Positions 50,055 through 58,252 of a DNA stretch of 64,000 nt are shown here, one piece after another. Below the pieces are notes generated by a model that was not told where the DNA came from, made no database searches, and was given only the letters and a program-made list of their open reading frames with translations. The stretch comes from an uncultured Candidatus Melainabacteria bacterium (GTDB lineage Bacteria; Cyanobacteriota; Vampirovibrionia; Gastranaerophilales; Gastranaerophilaceae), in assembly GCA_934718085.1 (NCBI GenBank), contig CAKUZL010000005.1, forward strand, positions 1 to 64,000. Reading direction: 5' to 3'. Position numbers and translations under genes: made by a program. How positions within the stretch are numbered: position 1 is the first letter of the stretch; the number at the start of each line of letters is the position of its first letter.

Positions 50055-50223
50055 ATACACACCACACTTTTTTTGATTTCTTACCTGCATTTTTAAGAAA
50101 GTTTGTGAATTTTAGAAATTGCCCGTTTTTTTGTAAAAGTTTACAAAATGTTACATTTTGGTCTTCATAAAACGAATTTTCCCGTCGGTTTGTTCTTTTG
50201 TTTATCGGTACATTCGGGAATCG

Positions 50224-50255
50224 TAAAAAAACCGTGTCCTGATTAGGAACGGTTT
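50224..50255 (-). terminator. Terminator after the CBM20/48-like protein gene
   Basis: On the minus strand AAACCG and CGGTTT pair, extended by TCCT/AGGA around an AATC loop, followed by seven T. It separates the 50.3-52.2 kb genes from the downstream paralogue pair. Confidence 0.8.
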
Positions 50256-50313
50256 CGCGGGGAGGGGCGGTGTGTCCGTTTTATCCTCCCCTTTTGAAAT
50301 AATTTTTTGATTT

Positions 50314-50700
50314 TTATGCCGAAATGTTGATTGTGTTCGCGAGTTTTCCTTCGTCGTCGATGGAAAATTTGCTGTTTTCAAGCCCGTAGGGATTCTTTTT
50401 ATTGTCTGCAACCCATCTTTCGACTCCGTTGTTGTCGGTTATCAAAAATTTGTATTCGTAATCTTTTCCGCTGTCCAAGGTTACGGTTTTGGAAAACGAA
50501 CCGTCTTTCAAAAGGTTCATTTCCGTGTTTACTGTTTTATTGTATCCCCATTCGCCGAGTTTTTTTGCGTTTCCGACCACTCTTGCGGAATTTGCGCCCA
50601 ATTCGCCCGCAAAGTCGGTGTCCAATTTAAACGTAACTCTTGATTTTGTTAATGTTTTTGTCGGTGCGACTTTGATTCCGCCGAATGAAATGTTGTTCAA
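50314..50700 (-). CDS. Stand-alone CBM20/48-like (glycogen-binding) domain protein
   Basis: The 128 residues are one beta-sandwich of the starch/glycogen-binding type. RVVGNAKKLGEWGYNKT, KDGSFSKTVTLDSGKDYEYK and FLITDNNGVERWVADNKKNP match the CBM20 and AMPK-CBM48 pattern, including the tryptophans that bind glucan. NNISFGG at the start is the local N-terminal signature. The start is TTG at 50700 with AAGGAG seven bases before it. It lies 14 bases after the 486-residue gene, suggesting cotranscription. Binding to glycogen is inferred from the fold; no catalytic domain is attached. Confidence 0.78.
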   Translation of the reverse strand: MNNISFGGIKVAPTKTLTKSRVTFKLDTDFAGELGANSARVVGNAKKLGEWGYNKTVNTEMNLLKDGSFSKTVTLDSGKDYEYKFLITDNNGVERWVADNKKNPYGLENSKFSIDDEGKLANTINISA

Positions 50701-50714
50701 TTTTTTCTCCTTTG

Positions 50715-52175
50715 TTATTCTCTGTTCGGTTTGTTTTTTTTGTTTGTGTTTTCGTTCGGGTTTGCAATTCCGTCGGATAGTGTGCTTTCCGGGGGTTCGG
50801 TTTTGGACGGGTCTTTCGAAAGAAATTGTTCTTCCGCTCGTCTCATCAACTCATCCAACTCTTTTGATTTTGCTTCGAGGCGTTCGCTGATATCATCCAA
50901 TTCCGCAAACGGATTTTCGGGCATTTTTACCGATTTCGACATAAAGTACGTAGGCACGCCGTCTTTGCGGATACCTTCGGTCAAATCGTATTCTCGCGCG
51001 TCAGTGTTCGGGTCGGGCGTGATAATCTTGAATTTGCCCGTGCCGGGGATGGTTCCGTGGAGCAAAATATTGTTCAACGACTCTTCGAGGTCGCGTTTTT
51101 CGGAAAATTCGTCGATTCTCATGCGAGTTGCAAGTAACTTGAGCATGTTGTCGACTTCTTCCGAGGTCGGTCCGTTTGCGTTGTTTATTCTCTCGAGAAA
51201 TTCTTCTTTGTCTATTGTTTCGGAATTCTCTGCTATTCCTTGTACGATATTTTTGAGCTGTTCGGGAGTAAACCCCGCCAAAGGATTTTTTTCGAGCTCG
51301 GAAAACACGTCCGAGAGCATTTCGTCTGCTTCTTCCATTTTTTGTTCGTTTTCGTCGAGTTCTAAAAGTTCGTCGAGCGAAACGTGATCCGCGTGCAAAA
51401 TTGCGTCTTTGATGTCGAATACTTCGTATTTGTCTTTTCCCGCGGCTTCTTCAAGAATTTCGTCGAGTTGTTCGTCGATTTCGATATTGTCGAGGTCTTC
51501 TTGCGAAACATTCGGTTCCATGTTTTTTGCGATATTCGAAATATGCGGTTTAAGCAGCTCGATTGCGTCCTTGCTCAAAGTCTCGCTTTGAGTTTCGGGC
51601 TTTTCTTCCGATTTTTCTTCTTCTTTTTCTTGCGGAATTTCTCTCAAATAATTCTTGTACGTATTAAATTTTTTGAGAAAATCCCGTTCCATTGCGTCAA
51701 GTTCGAGTTCGACTTCGTCGTACAATCTGTTCGAAGTCTCCGATGCATTAAAATATTCGCCCAATAATGTTGCAAAATCTTTTTTGCCTTTTTTCGGTGG
51801 TTCCTGCGGTTCGGCTTTTATTTCGGTTTTTTCGGGGTTGTTGAGCTTGTCCGTTACGATTCTTTTCATCAACGCGGCAGCCATAAGCGGCACTCCCGAC
51901 TTGTTTTTCATCGTCGGATTGACTGTCTCTGTGCGATCGTTGAATTTTTTTGTGCTGATAAACATATCGAGACTGTCCGCTCCGTTCGTCTCGTCGGCGT
52001 TTAACCGCGTGACCATTGCCATATTGGCAAGCCCGAGCGCCAAAAGCCCTATTCCCTGCGCGCTTTTTGTTATCGGAGCCACGGGGATGTATCTGCCGCC
52101 GCCTACCGCCTTTTGTGCTTCCGTTTTGATGTATTTTCCGTACTGACCGAAATTAAAATTACCGGGAATTTGCAT
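50715..52175 (-). CDS. Acidic helical hypothetical protein
   Basis: This 486-residue protein is not recognised. Residues about 30-60 contain a moderately hydrophobic stretch (GIGLLALGLANMAMV), the rest is dominated by charged helices with EEEKSEEKPE and long acidic segments, suggesting extended coiled coils. The N-terminus (NFNFGQYGKY) has an aromatic pattern somewhat like the SFxG signature. The protein ends in a proline- and asparagine-rich tail. GAGG lies upstream of the ATG, and a good promoter precedes it. It heads a short operon with the CBM20/48-like protein. No enzyme motif is visible. Confidence 0.7.
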   Translation of the reverse strand: MQIPGNFNFGQYGKYIKTEAQKAVGGGRYIPVAPITKSAQGIGLLALGLANMAMVTRLNADETNGADSLDMFISTKKFNDRTETVNPTMKNKSGVPLMAAALMKRIVTDKLNNPEKTEIKAEPQEPPKKGKKDFATLLGEYFNASETSNRLYDEVELELDAMERDFLKKFNTYKNYLREIPQEKEEEKSEEKPETQSETLSKDAIELLKPHISNIAKNMEPNVSQEDLDNIEIDEQLDEILEEAAGKDKYEVFDIKDAILHADHVSLDELLELDENEQKMEEADEMLSDVFSELEKNPLAGFTPEQLKNIVQGIAENSETIDKEEFLERINNANGPTSEEVDNMLKLLATRMRIDEFSEKRDLEESLNNILLHGTIPGTGKFKIITPDPNTDAREYDLTEGIRKDGVPTYFMSKSVKMPENPFAELDDISERLEAKSKELDELMRRAEEQFLSKDPSKTEPPESTLSDGIANPNENTNKKNKPNRE

Positions 52176-52309
52176 TTTTATCCATCCTCTTTATCTCGAA
52201 CATTTTTTGTTATCAAACCGGGAAGTGTATATTCCGGAAGCGACGGTTGCTCCGCTTAGGAACAGCCGGCATTTCCGAATTTTTTATTCATATCCCTAAG
52301 TGTTTTTCT

Positions 52310-52337
52310 ACTATAGCCCTTCAAAAATATTTGTAAA
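52310..52337 (-). promoter_or_regulatory. Promoter of the 486-residue protein operon
   Basis: On the minus strand TTTACA and TATAGT are spaced by 16 bases, about 135 bases before the ATG at 52175. Confidence 0.5.
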
Positions 52338-52416
52338 TATTTTTTCTTAAAATATTAAAAAATGTAAATTAATTTTTTGCGCGGCTTTATTCGTGTGTTT
52401 TAAACACCTTATTTTG

Positions 52417-52425
52417 TGGTATAAT
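52417..52425 (+). promoter_or_regulatory. Extended -10 promoter of the fusion enzyme gene
   Basis: TGG-TATAAT is a perfect extended -10 element, 35 bases before the ATG at 52461. The -35 region is weak. Confidence 0.6.
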
Positions 52426-52460
52426 TTTGCCGTGATTTAATTTATTGGGCGGGGTTATAA

Positions 52461-54266
52461 ATGCAAGCTGTAATTTTGGCTGCCGGAATGGGCAAGCGTT
52501 TGAAAAGCAAAACCAAAGAACATACAAAATCGATGGTGCAATTTCTCGGAAAAACTTTTCTCGAACATTCGCTCGATAAGCTTACGGCGTGCGACATTTC
52601 CCGAATTATCATAGTTATCGGCTATTGCGGCGACGAAATCAAAAAAGTCATCGGAAATTCTTACAACGGTGTTCCCGTTTTTTATGTCGAAAACGAGGTC
52701 TACGCAACGACGAACAATATTTATTCGCTTTATCTCGCTAAAGAGTACCTTCAACAGGAAGACACTTTGCTTCTCGAAAGCGATTTGATTTACGAAAAAG
52801 CCGTTCTTGACAGGCTTCTCGAAAATCCGTACCCCGATTTGGCCGCCGTTGCCAAGTTTCAGCCGTATATGGACGGCACGGTCGTTGTCTCGAACGAAGA
52901 CGACGAAATCGTTTCGCTCGTTTCGAAAAACCATTTCGATTTCAGAGAAAAAGATTTATATTACAAAACCGTAAATATTTACAAATTTTCAAAAAACTTT
53001 TTGAACAAAGAATATCTTCCGTTTTTGGAGGCATATTGTAAAACGATGGGCAATTCGGGCTATTACGAGCAGGTTTTGAAGGTTTTACTCTCGCTCGAAA
53101 AAAATTCGCTGAAGGTTTTGAAACTCGACACCGAAAAGTGGTATGAAGTCGACGATTTGCAGGATTACGACATTGCCGAATGTCTGTTTTGCGACGACCC
53201 GGAAGAAAAATTGCGGCGTTTGCACTCTCGATACGGCGGATACTGGCGGTTTAAGGATCTCAAAGACTTTTGTTACCTCGTAAACCCTTATTTTCCCTCG
53301 AAAAAAATGAGTTTCGAGTTGCGAAACAACTTCGATACGCTCATGATGCATTATCCGTCGGGTCAATCGATTTTTAAACTCCTTGCAGCCAATATTTTCG
53401 GGGTTAAAGAGAATTATTTGCTGGTCGGAAACGGTGCAGCGGAACTTATCAATGCTTTTTCTCAAACGGCGAAAGGTACCGTCGGCGTTGTCTTTCCGAC
53501 GTTTCAGGAATATCCCGCGCGTTTTAAAAATTCCTCAAACGTGATTTCGTTTACTCCCGAAAATCCCGATTTTTCCTATAATTTGGAGGATTTGACGGAG
53601 TTTTCGAAATCGGTCGACACTCTCGTTTTGGTCAATCCCGACAATCCGAGCGGAAATTTCCTTCCGAAATCCGACGTTCTCGAGCTTTTGTGCCGTTTAA
53701 AACGTGAAAATAAAAAACTCGTTCTCGACGAATCTTTCGTCGACTTTACCGACGAAGGCGAGGCAAATACCTTGATTTCGGACGAAATTCTCGAAGAATT
53801 TCCGAATTTGACGGTCATAAAATCGATAAGCAAATCTTACGGCGTGCCGGGGCTCAGGCTCGGAATTCTTGCGTCTTCCGATGTCGAAGCCGTCACTTGC
53901 TGCCTGAAAAACATGCCCGTTTGGAACATCAATTCGTTTGCGGAATATTTTCTTCAAATTTTCAACAAATACAAAAAAGATTACGCGAAATCCTGTGCAA
54001 AAATCGCGGAAAACCGTAATCGGCTGTTCGAAGGGCTGAAAAACATTCCGTTTTTGCGCCCCGTAAAATCGCAGGCAAACTACATTTTGTGTGAACTCAC
54101 GGGCAAATATTCGTCGAGCGAACTTTGTCAAAAACTTCTTATGCAAAATATTTTGATTAAAGATTGCAAAAACAAACTCGGTTTCGACGGACGAAATTTT
54201 GTCCGAATTGCCGTAAATTCAACCGAAGACAACGATTTTCTCGTAAGCGTCCTTCAAAAACTTTAA
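52461..54266 (+). CDS. Nucleotidyltransferase-aminotransferase fusion
   Basis: The 601 residues combine two enzymes. Residues 1-235 are a sugar- or alcohol-phosphate nucleotidyltransferase of the LicC/IspD-like type, with ILAAGMGKRL, the KSM lysine and LLLESDLIY carrying the metal-binding Asp. Residues about 265-601 are a fold-type I PLP enzyme similar to HisC and CobD, with LVNPDNPSGN, LVLDESFVDF and the PLP lysine K458 in SISKSYGVPGLRLG. Related fusions make CDP-activated amino-alcohol phosphates or aminophosphonates for surface polymers; CobD-like domains can also decarboxylate phosphoserine or phosphothreonine. A product such as a CDP-aminoalcohol is therefore likely but unproven. No glycosyltransferase lies beside it. 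Confidence 0.85.
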   Translation: MQAVILAAGMGKRLKSKTKEHTKSMVQFLGKTFLEHSLDKLTACDISRIIIVIGYCGDEIKKVIGNSYNGVPVFYVENEVYATTNNIYSLYLAKEYLQQEDTLLLESDLIYEKAVLDRLLENPYPDLAAVAKFQPYMDGTVVVSNEDDEIVSLVSKNHFDFREKDLYYKTVNIYKFSKNFLNKEYLPFLEAYCKTMGNSGYYEQVLKVLLSLEKNSLKVLKLDTEKWYEVDDLQDYDIAECLFCDDPEEKLRRLHSRYGGYWRFKDLKDFCYLVNPYFPSKKMSFELRNNFDTLMMHYPSGQSIFKLLAANIFGVKENYLLVGNGAAELINAFSQTAKGTVGVVFPTFQEYPARFKNSSNVISFTPENPDFSYNLEDLTEFSKSVDTLVLVNPDNPSGNFLPKSDVLELLCRLKRENKKLVLDESFVDFTDEGEANTLISDEILEEFPNLTVIKSISKSYGVPGLRLGILASSDVEAVTCCLKNMPVWNINSFAEYFLQIFNKYKKDYAKSCAKIAENRNRLFEGLKNIPFLRPVKSQANYILCELTGKYSSSELCQKLLMQNILIKDCKNKLGFDGRNFVRIAVNSTEDNDFLVSVLQKL

Positions 54267-54598
54267 CAATTCCGGTGAGGAGTTTGACGAAAAAACGGGC
54301 TCGCCTTGAAAACATGCCCGTTTGATTTCAAATATTGCCACGATTTTAAATCGGTGCGAAACGGAAAATCGTCGCCCGACAACCTTCGTTTACGGCATGT
54401 CCGCCGTTCCCGTATTTTTTGTTAGAATTTATCGGTTGAAAATATTTTCCGCACAGCTGCTAATCTGCCCGGTTCTTCCCGGTTCGCATGCCGCGCCGTC
54501 GTACCTTAGCGTACTGTCGCACTGTCGCGTGTCGCGTGTCGCATGCTTGTCGTCGCGAAATGCCCGTATTGCGGAAATGTTGCCGAACCCTCGGCGGG
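54267..54598. other. Intergenic region between the fusion enzyme and deoC
   Basis: The two genes converge here. AAAACGGGC (54292) and GCCCGTTT (54315) can pair as a weak terminator without a T-run. CATGC-containing strings recur (54315, 54485, 54541). No gene is supportable. Confidence 0.45.
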
Positions 54599-55249
54599 TC
54601 AGCCGTTGACGATTTTTACGCCCGAAGACGTTCCGAGCCTTGTCGCGCCCGCTTCGACAAGCGCAACCGCCTTTTCTCGGTCGCGAATTCCGCCCGATGC
54701 TTTAACTCCGAGCCCCGCGTTTTTTACGGTTTCATACATTAACTTCACGTCTTCGACTTTTGCGCCGACACCGTTTTTGACAAACCCCGTCGAAGTTTTT
54801 ACAAAATCCGCTTTCGCCGAAACCGCGCATTTGCAGGCTTTTACAATTTCTTCTTCGGTCAAAAGGTCGGTTTCGATGATGACTTTCAAAACTTTTTGTC
54901 CGCATGCTTTTTTGACGGTCGCGATGTCGTCCGTTACAAAATCAAGCTTGCCGTCTTTTAATTTTCCGACGTTTATGACCATGTCGACTTCGTCGGCACC
55001 GTCTTTTATCGCAAGTTCGGCTTCGCGGGCTTTAATTTCCGAAAACGTTGCGCCCAAAGGAAATCCGACGACCGTCACGACCTTGACGTCCGTTCCGTCG
55101 AGAGCTTTTTTTGCCGATTTTACGTTAATCGGATTGACGCAAACCCCTTTGAATTTGCAGGTTTTCGCTTCTTCAAAAAGCGTTTCGAGTTCTTTTTCGG
55201 TCGCCTCGGGTTTGAGCAGCGTGTGCTCGATGTATCCGTTCAGTTCCAT
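54599..55249 (-). CDS. deoC: Deoxyribose-phosphate aldolase
   Basis: DeoC splits deoxyribose 5-phosphate to acetaldehyde and glyceraldehyde 3-phosphate in nucleoside salvage. The 216 residues have IEHTLLKPEATE at the start, VCVNPINV, VGFPLGA, DEVDMVINVG and the Schiff-base segment FVKTSTGFV, ending with GATRLGTSSG. The ATG at 55249 with AAAAGGAG upstream is the correct start; an in-frame start 102 bases earlier lies within recO. It is the last gene of the pilT-recO-deoC unit. Confidence 0.96.
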   Translation of the reverse strand: MELNGYIEHTLLKPEATEKELETLFEEAKTCKFKGVCVNPINVKSAKKALDGTDVKVVTVVGFPLGATFSEIKAREAELAIKDGADEVDMVINVGKLKDGKLDFVTDDIATVKKACGQKVLKVIIETDLLTEEEIVKACKCAVSAKADFVKTSTGFVKNGVGAKVEDVKLMYETVKNAGLGVKASGGIRDREKAVALVEAGATRLGTSSGVKIVNG

Positions 55250-55260
55250 TTTTTCTCCTT

Positions 55261-56013
55261 TTACACCGTTTGTAATATTTCGAATGTTTTGAATTTTCTC
55301 GCCGCGACGTACTGCAGGTAGTCCGAAATCATCCCGAAACACGCTTTGCATACCTGTTCGTTGGCTTTTCGGTCATAGTACGTTTCGAACGTGAAGTCGG
55401 CGTCACTCATTTCGCGTAAGAAGTCGAGGATTTTCGGGTGAAGTTTTTTGTCGGTTCTGTTGTGCGACAGGCAGACTATTCCGCCCAAACCCGCCGAAAA
55501 TCCGCAATATTCGCCTTTTATTTTTTCGCCGCAAATCGTGCATTTGTTGAGCTCCGGCGCATAGCCGAACGCTTTTGCCGCTTTCAGTTGGAATTTTATC
55601 GCCGAAAGCATTATTTGCGTTTTGTTTTCGGCTTCCGAGACCGCGTTTAAAAATTTGTACAGAACTTCGTAGATTTTTTCGCTTTCGTCGTCGTTTTCGT
55701 TGCCGAAGGTTTCCACAACTTCGGCGCAATACATCGAATAAAACATTTTGTCGCAGTCGGTTCGAATTTTGAAAAACGGATTGAGCGAGTCCGCTTTATA
55801 CAAAACGTTCAGATTTTTGCGCCTCGAAAGAAAGAGATAATTGGAAATAAACGGCTGAACCGCCCCGGCGTTCCTGCTTTTCGACTTTCGACAGCCTCTT
55901 ACGACGCAGCTTAAAAGACCGTCCGTTTTTGAGTAAACACGCACGATTTTGTCGTTTTCGCCGAAATCGGTCGAATTCAGATTTATCGCTTCCGTGGAAA
56001 ACTCTTCCTTCAT
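55261..56013 (-). CDS. recO: DNA repair protein RecO
   Basis: RecO loads RecA onto gaps with RecR. The 250 residues begin with the OB-fold (INLNSTDFGENDKIVRVYSKTDGLL has the family rhythm), continue with a helical domain and contain a zinc site of four cysteines (CTICG, CLSH, CKAC region). Low overall conservation is usual for RecO. The start lies three bases after the pilT stop, and deoC follows after 11 bases, so the three genes form one transcription unit. Confidence 0.9.
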   Translation of the reverse strand: MKEEFSTEAINLNSTDFGENDKIVRVYSKTDGLLSCVVRGCRKSKSRNAGAVQPFISNYLFLSRRKNLNVLYKADSLNPFFKIRTDCDKMFYSMYCAEVVETFGNENDDESEKIYEVLYKFLNAVSEAENKTQIMLSAIKFQLKAAKAFGYAPELNKCTICGEKIKGEYCGFSAGLGGIVCLSHNRTDKKLHPKILDFLREMSDADFTFETYYDRKANEQVCKACFGMISDYLQYVAARKFKTFEILQTV

Positions 56014-56016
56014 CGA

Positions 56017-57105
56017 CTAAACTCCCGACGCGCTTCTGAAAACGCCTTTCATCATCAGTTCGAGCTCGTTTTTGTTGTCGGATGTCTCGAGTGCCGCTTC
56101 TTTCGTGATTATTCCCTTTTCGTACAGGTTAAACAGTGACAAATTCATTGTTTGCGACCCTTCGTAAGAATTGTTCGACATCAATTCGTAAATTCCTTCG
56201 AACTTGTCTTTGTTGATAAAATCCTGAACTGTCGTTGTGACAAAAAGTATGTCGTTGGCGGGAATTCTGCCTTTGCCGTCTTTTGTCGGCACCAACCGCT
56301 GAGAAACCGTGCCTTTAAGCGTTTGAGCAATCTGGTGTTTGACGGACTCTCTGTCGTTCGGGTCGAAAAACCCGATAATTCTGTTAATTGTGTGGATTGC
56401 GTCGTTTGTGTGCATGGTGGCGAACACCAGGTGTCCCGTTTCCGCCGCCTTCAATGCCGCCGAAACAGTCTCTCTGTCTCTGATTTCGCCGATTAATATT
56501 ACGTCGGGATCTTGCCGCATGGCGTATTTCAAACCGTCCGCAAATGAGCTTGTGTCGGATCCGACCTGTCGTTGCGTGATTATCGAGTGTTTCGGCTCGA
56601 ATACGAATTCCACGGGGTCTTCGATGGTTATAATGTGCTTGTGCGCCGTTTTGTTGATGTCGTTTATCAACGCCGCCAAAGTCGACGATTTTCCCGAGCC
56701 CGTCGGCCCCGTTACCAGCACTATTCCGTTGTTAAGCTTCGAAAATTTGTACAACGAATCCGGCAAATTGAGCTGCTCCAATGTCGGAATTTCGTACGGA
56801 ATCACCCGTATAACGAAAAACAGCTTCCCGAGTTCCCTCGACAAATTTACTCTGAACCTCGAAACGCCGGGAATTTCGTACGAAAAATCCAGTTCATAAT
56901 TTGTGAAAACTTTGTTCCTTACTCCTTGCGGAACAATCGTGTTCAAAATTTCCACAAAATCTTCTTCCGTCAAATCAGGCATTTTCACGGGGTATATTTT
57001 CCCCGAAAATCTGCATGCCGGCGGGTGTCCCATCTTCAAATGTACGTCCGAAACGCCCTTTTCGACGGCTTTTTTCAAAAAATCGTTTATTAAAAATTCG
57101 CTCAT
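56017..57105 (-). CDS. pilT: Type IV pilus retraction ATPase PilT
   Basis: PilT disassembles pilus fibres, powering twitching and DNA uptake. The 362 residues show the Walker A GPTGSGKS at 133-140, the Asp box IITIEDPVEF, Walker B DVILIGEIRD and the His box TGHLVFATMHTN. The N-terminus VSDVHLKMGHPPACR is typical. No other pilus genes occur in the window. It heads the pilT-recO-deoC unit; a short AT-rich upstream region holds the promoter. Confidence 0.96.
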   Translation of the reverse strand: MSEFLINDFLKKAVEKGVSDVHLKMGHPPACRFSGKIYPVKMPDLTEEDFVEILNTIVPQGVRNKVFTNYELDFSYEIPGVSRFRVNLSRELGKLFFVIRVIPYEIPTLEQLNLPDSLYKFSKLNNGIVLVTGPTGSGKSSTLAALINDINKTAHKHIITIEDPVEFVFEPKHSIITQRQVGSDTSSFADGLKYAMRQDPDVILIGEIRDRETVSAALKAAETGHLVFATMHTNDAIHTINRIIGFFDPNDRESVKHQIAQTLKGTVSQRLVPTKDGKGRIPANDILFVTTTVQDFINKDKFEGIYELMSNNSYEGSQTMNLSLFNLYEKGIITKEAALETSDNKNELELMMKGVFRSASGV

Positions 57106-57205
57106 ATTTCCATCTTTCTTACCTTATTATATCGCTTTTCGGCAAAATATAAAGTTTTTTGTAAAAATTTTTTAAAAAAATGTTTGTTTTTATTTTTGTT
57201 TGTAG

Positions 57206-57407
57206 CATAATGTTTTTGGACTTAATAAATTAGGGAAACATTCTTATTAAAACTTTACAAAAATCGTTGTTTGTTAACGCGAAACATTAATACTCCAAAC
57301 TTTTAGACACTAAACACACACACATACAATAAAACTACTCTCAGAAGGTTGTTTTATTTAACATCTCGCCCCGTTTCACACACTCGAACACACGGGGCTT
57401 TTCTTTT
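57206..57407 (+). ncRNA. Candidate small RNA or attenuated leader ending in a terminator
   Basis: A strong terminator (GCCCCGT at 57368-57374 pairing with ACGGGGC at 57392-57398, then TTTTCTTTT) stands in a stretch that has no upstream plus-strand gene. A second hairpin with AATAAAAC and GTTTTATT arms precedes it at about 57328-57358. TTGTTT and CATAAT (57184-57211, spacer 16) are a possible promoter. This fits an independent RNA of about 190 bases or a premature-termination leader for the gene at 57539. No conserved RNA family is recognised. Confidence 0.45.
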
Positions 57408-57538
57408 GCGGCGGATGATTTTGGAGTTTTGTAAATAAATATTAAGTAAAGTATATACAAAAAGGCAATTTTTTATATCGGTTTGTTTTTATATAAGTGT
57501 CCTAAAAAAACGAGAGAGAGAAAAGATAGAGGTGGCTT

Positions 57539-57931
57539 ATGGGATTAGCAAGTACTCAAGCAAGATTGTTATACTGCACGTCAAGAAAAGCGGATTTGCA
57601 ATACGATTTGCTCCAAGCTTGTGCGCAAGAGCAAATGTATACTCAAAAAAGTTGCGTCGCTGCCGAACAAAAAGCGCGGAAGTATAACGAATTTATTGCG
57701 ACTCAGGTCGGCGATCCCGATAATTCTGCAACGATTTCGGAGCTTTTCCTGAATTCCGAAGCTTATGCCGATTATGAGGCTCAAATGGCGGAAATAGAAG
57801 CAGCCGAAGCCAGACTCGATACGAAAAAACAAAAAATCGAAACCGAAATTCAAGCGATTGAAGCTCAGGAAAAATCTTGCGACACGCTTCTTAAAGACCA
57901 ACTTAATTCGTTCGGTTACTTTAAATCGTAA
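57539..57931 (+). CDS. Small coiled-coil hypothetical protein (MGLASTQARLL family)
   Basis: The 130 residues start MGLASTQARLLYCTSRKADL, a beginning I associate with small proteins of this lineage whose role is unknown. The rest is helical: ADYEAQMAEIEAAEARLDTK, then QKIETEIQAIEAQEK, forms a probable coiled coil. No signal peptide or membrane segment is present. GAGGTGG lies before the ATG. It follows a terminator-ended leader RNA, which suggests regulated expression. A weak hairpin (57940-57961) follows the stop. A structural or secretion-linked role is possible, but nothing proves it. Confidence 0.75.
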   Translation: MGLASTQARLLYCTSRKADLQYDLLQACAQEQMYTQKSCVAAEQKARKYNEFIATQVGDPDNSATISELFLNSEAYADYEAQMAEIEAAEARLDTKKQKIETEIQAIEAQEKSCDTLLKDQLNSFGYFKS

Positions 57932-58252
57932 TTCGGCGTAAGCCCTCAGGTTCAGGGGCTTTGACGGCAAAATACGTTATAACGACAAAAGGCATGCCCG
58001 TCGGCGTGCGGTATTTGTCGAAAACAGCGCGGGCTGCGGTGTTCGTCCGAGTGTTGTTTGTGTTGTGATTTTTATGACTTACCGTTAAAATCGGGCGTTT
58101 TAACTCCGGCAGAGTTTGGCGTTTGAAAATTCCGGGTGATATTTGCTGATTCTTTAGTTTTTGCGAATTTTGGTTTCAAATCGCGGGCATGCCGCATGCG
58201 CAAAATTGTTTGCCCGTCGGATTGAACCGAACGGTTCCCTCGCTTTTACGGT
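57932..58252. other. Intergenic region with GGCATGCC motifs
   Basis: About 320 bases contain two GGCATGCC copies (57991 and 58186) and no supportable gene. AAGCCCT/AGGGGCTT near 57940-57961 may be a weak terminator for the coiled-coil protein. Confidence 0.45.

Noticed and set aside
50259..50295. GGGGAGG/CCTCCCC hairpin followed by TTTT on the plus strand
   Set aside because: No plus-strand gene precedes it; the minus-strand terminator at 50224-50255 explains the end of transcription.
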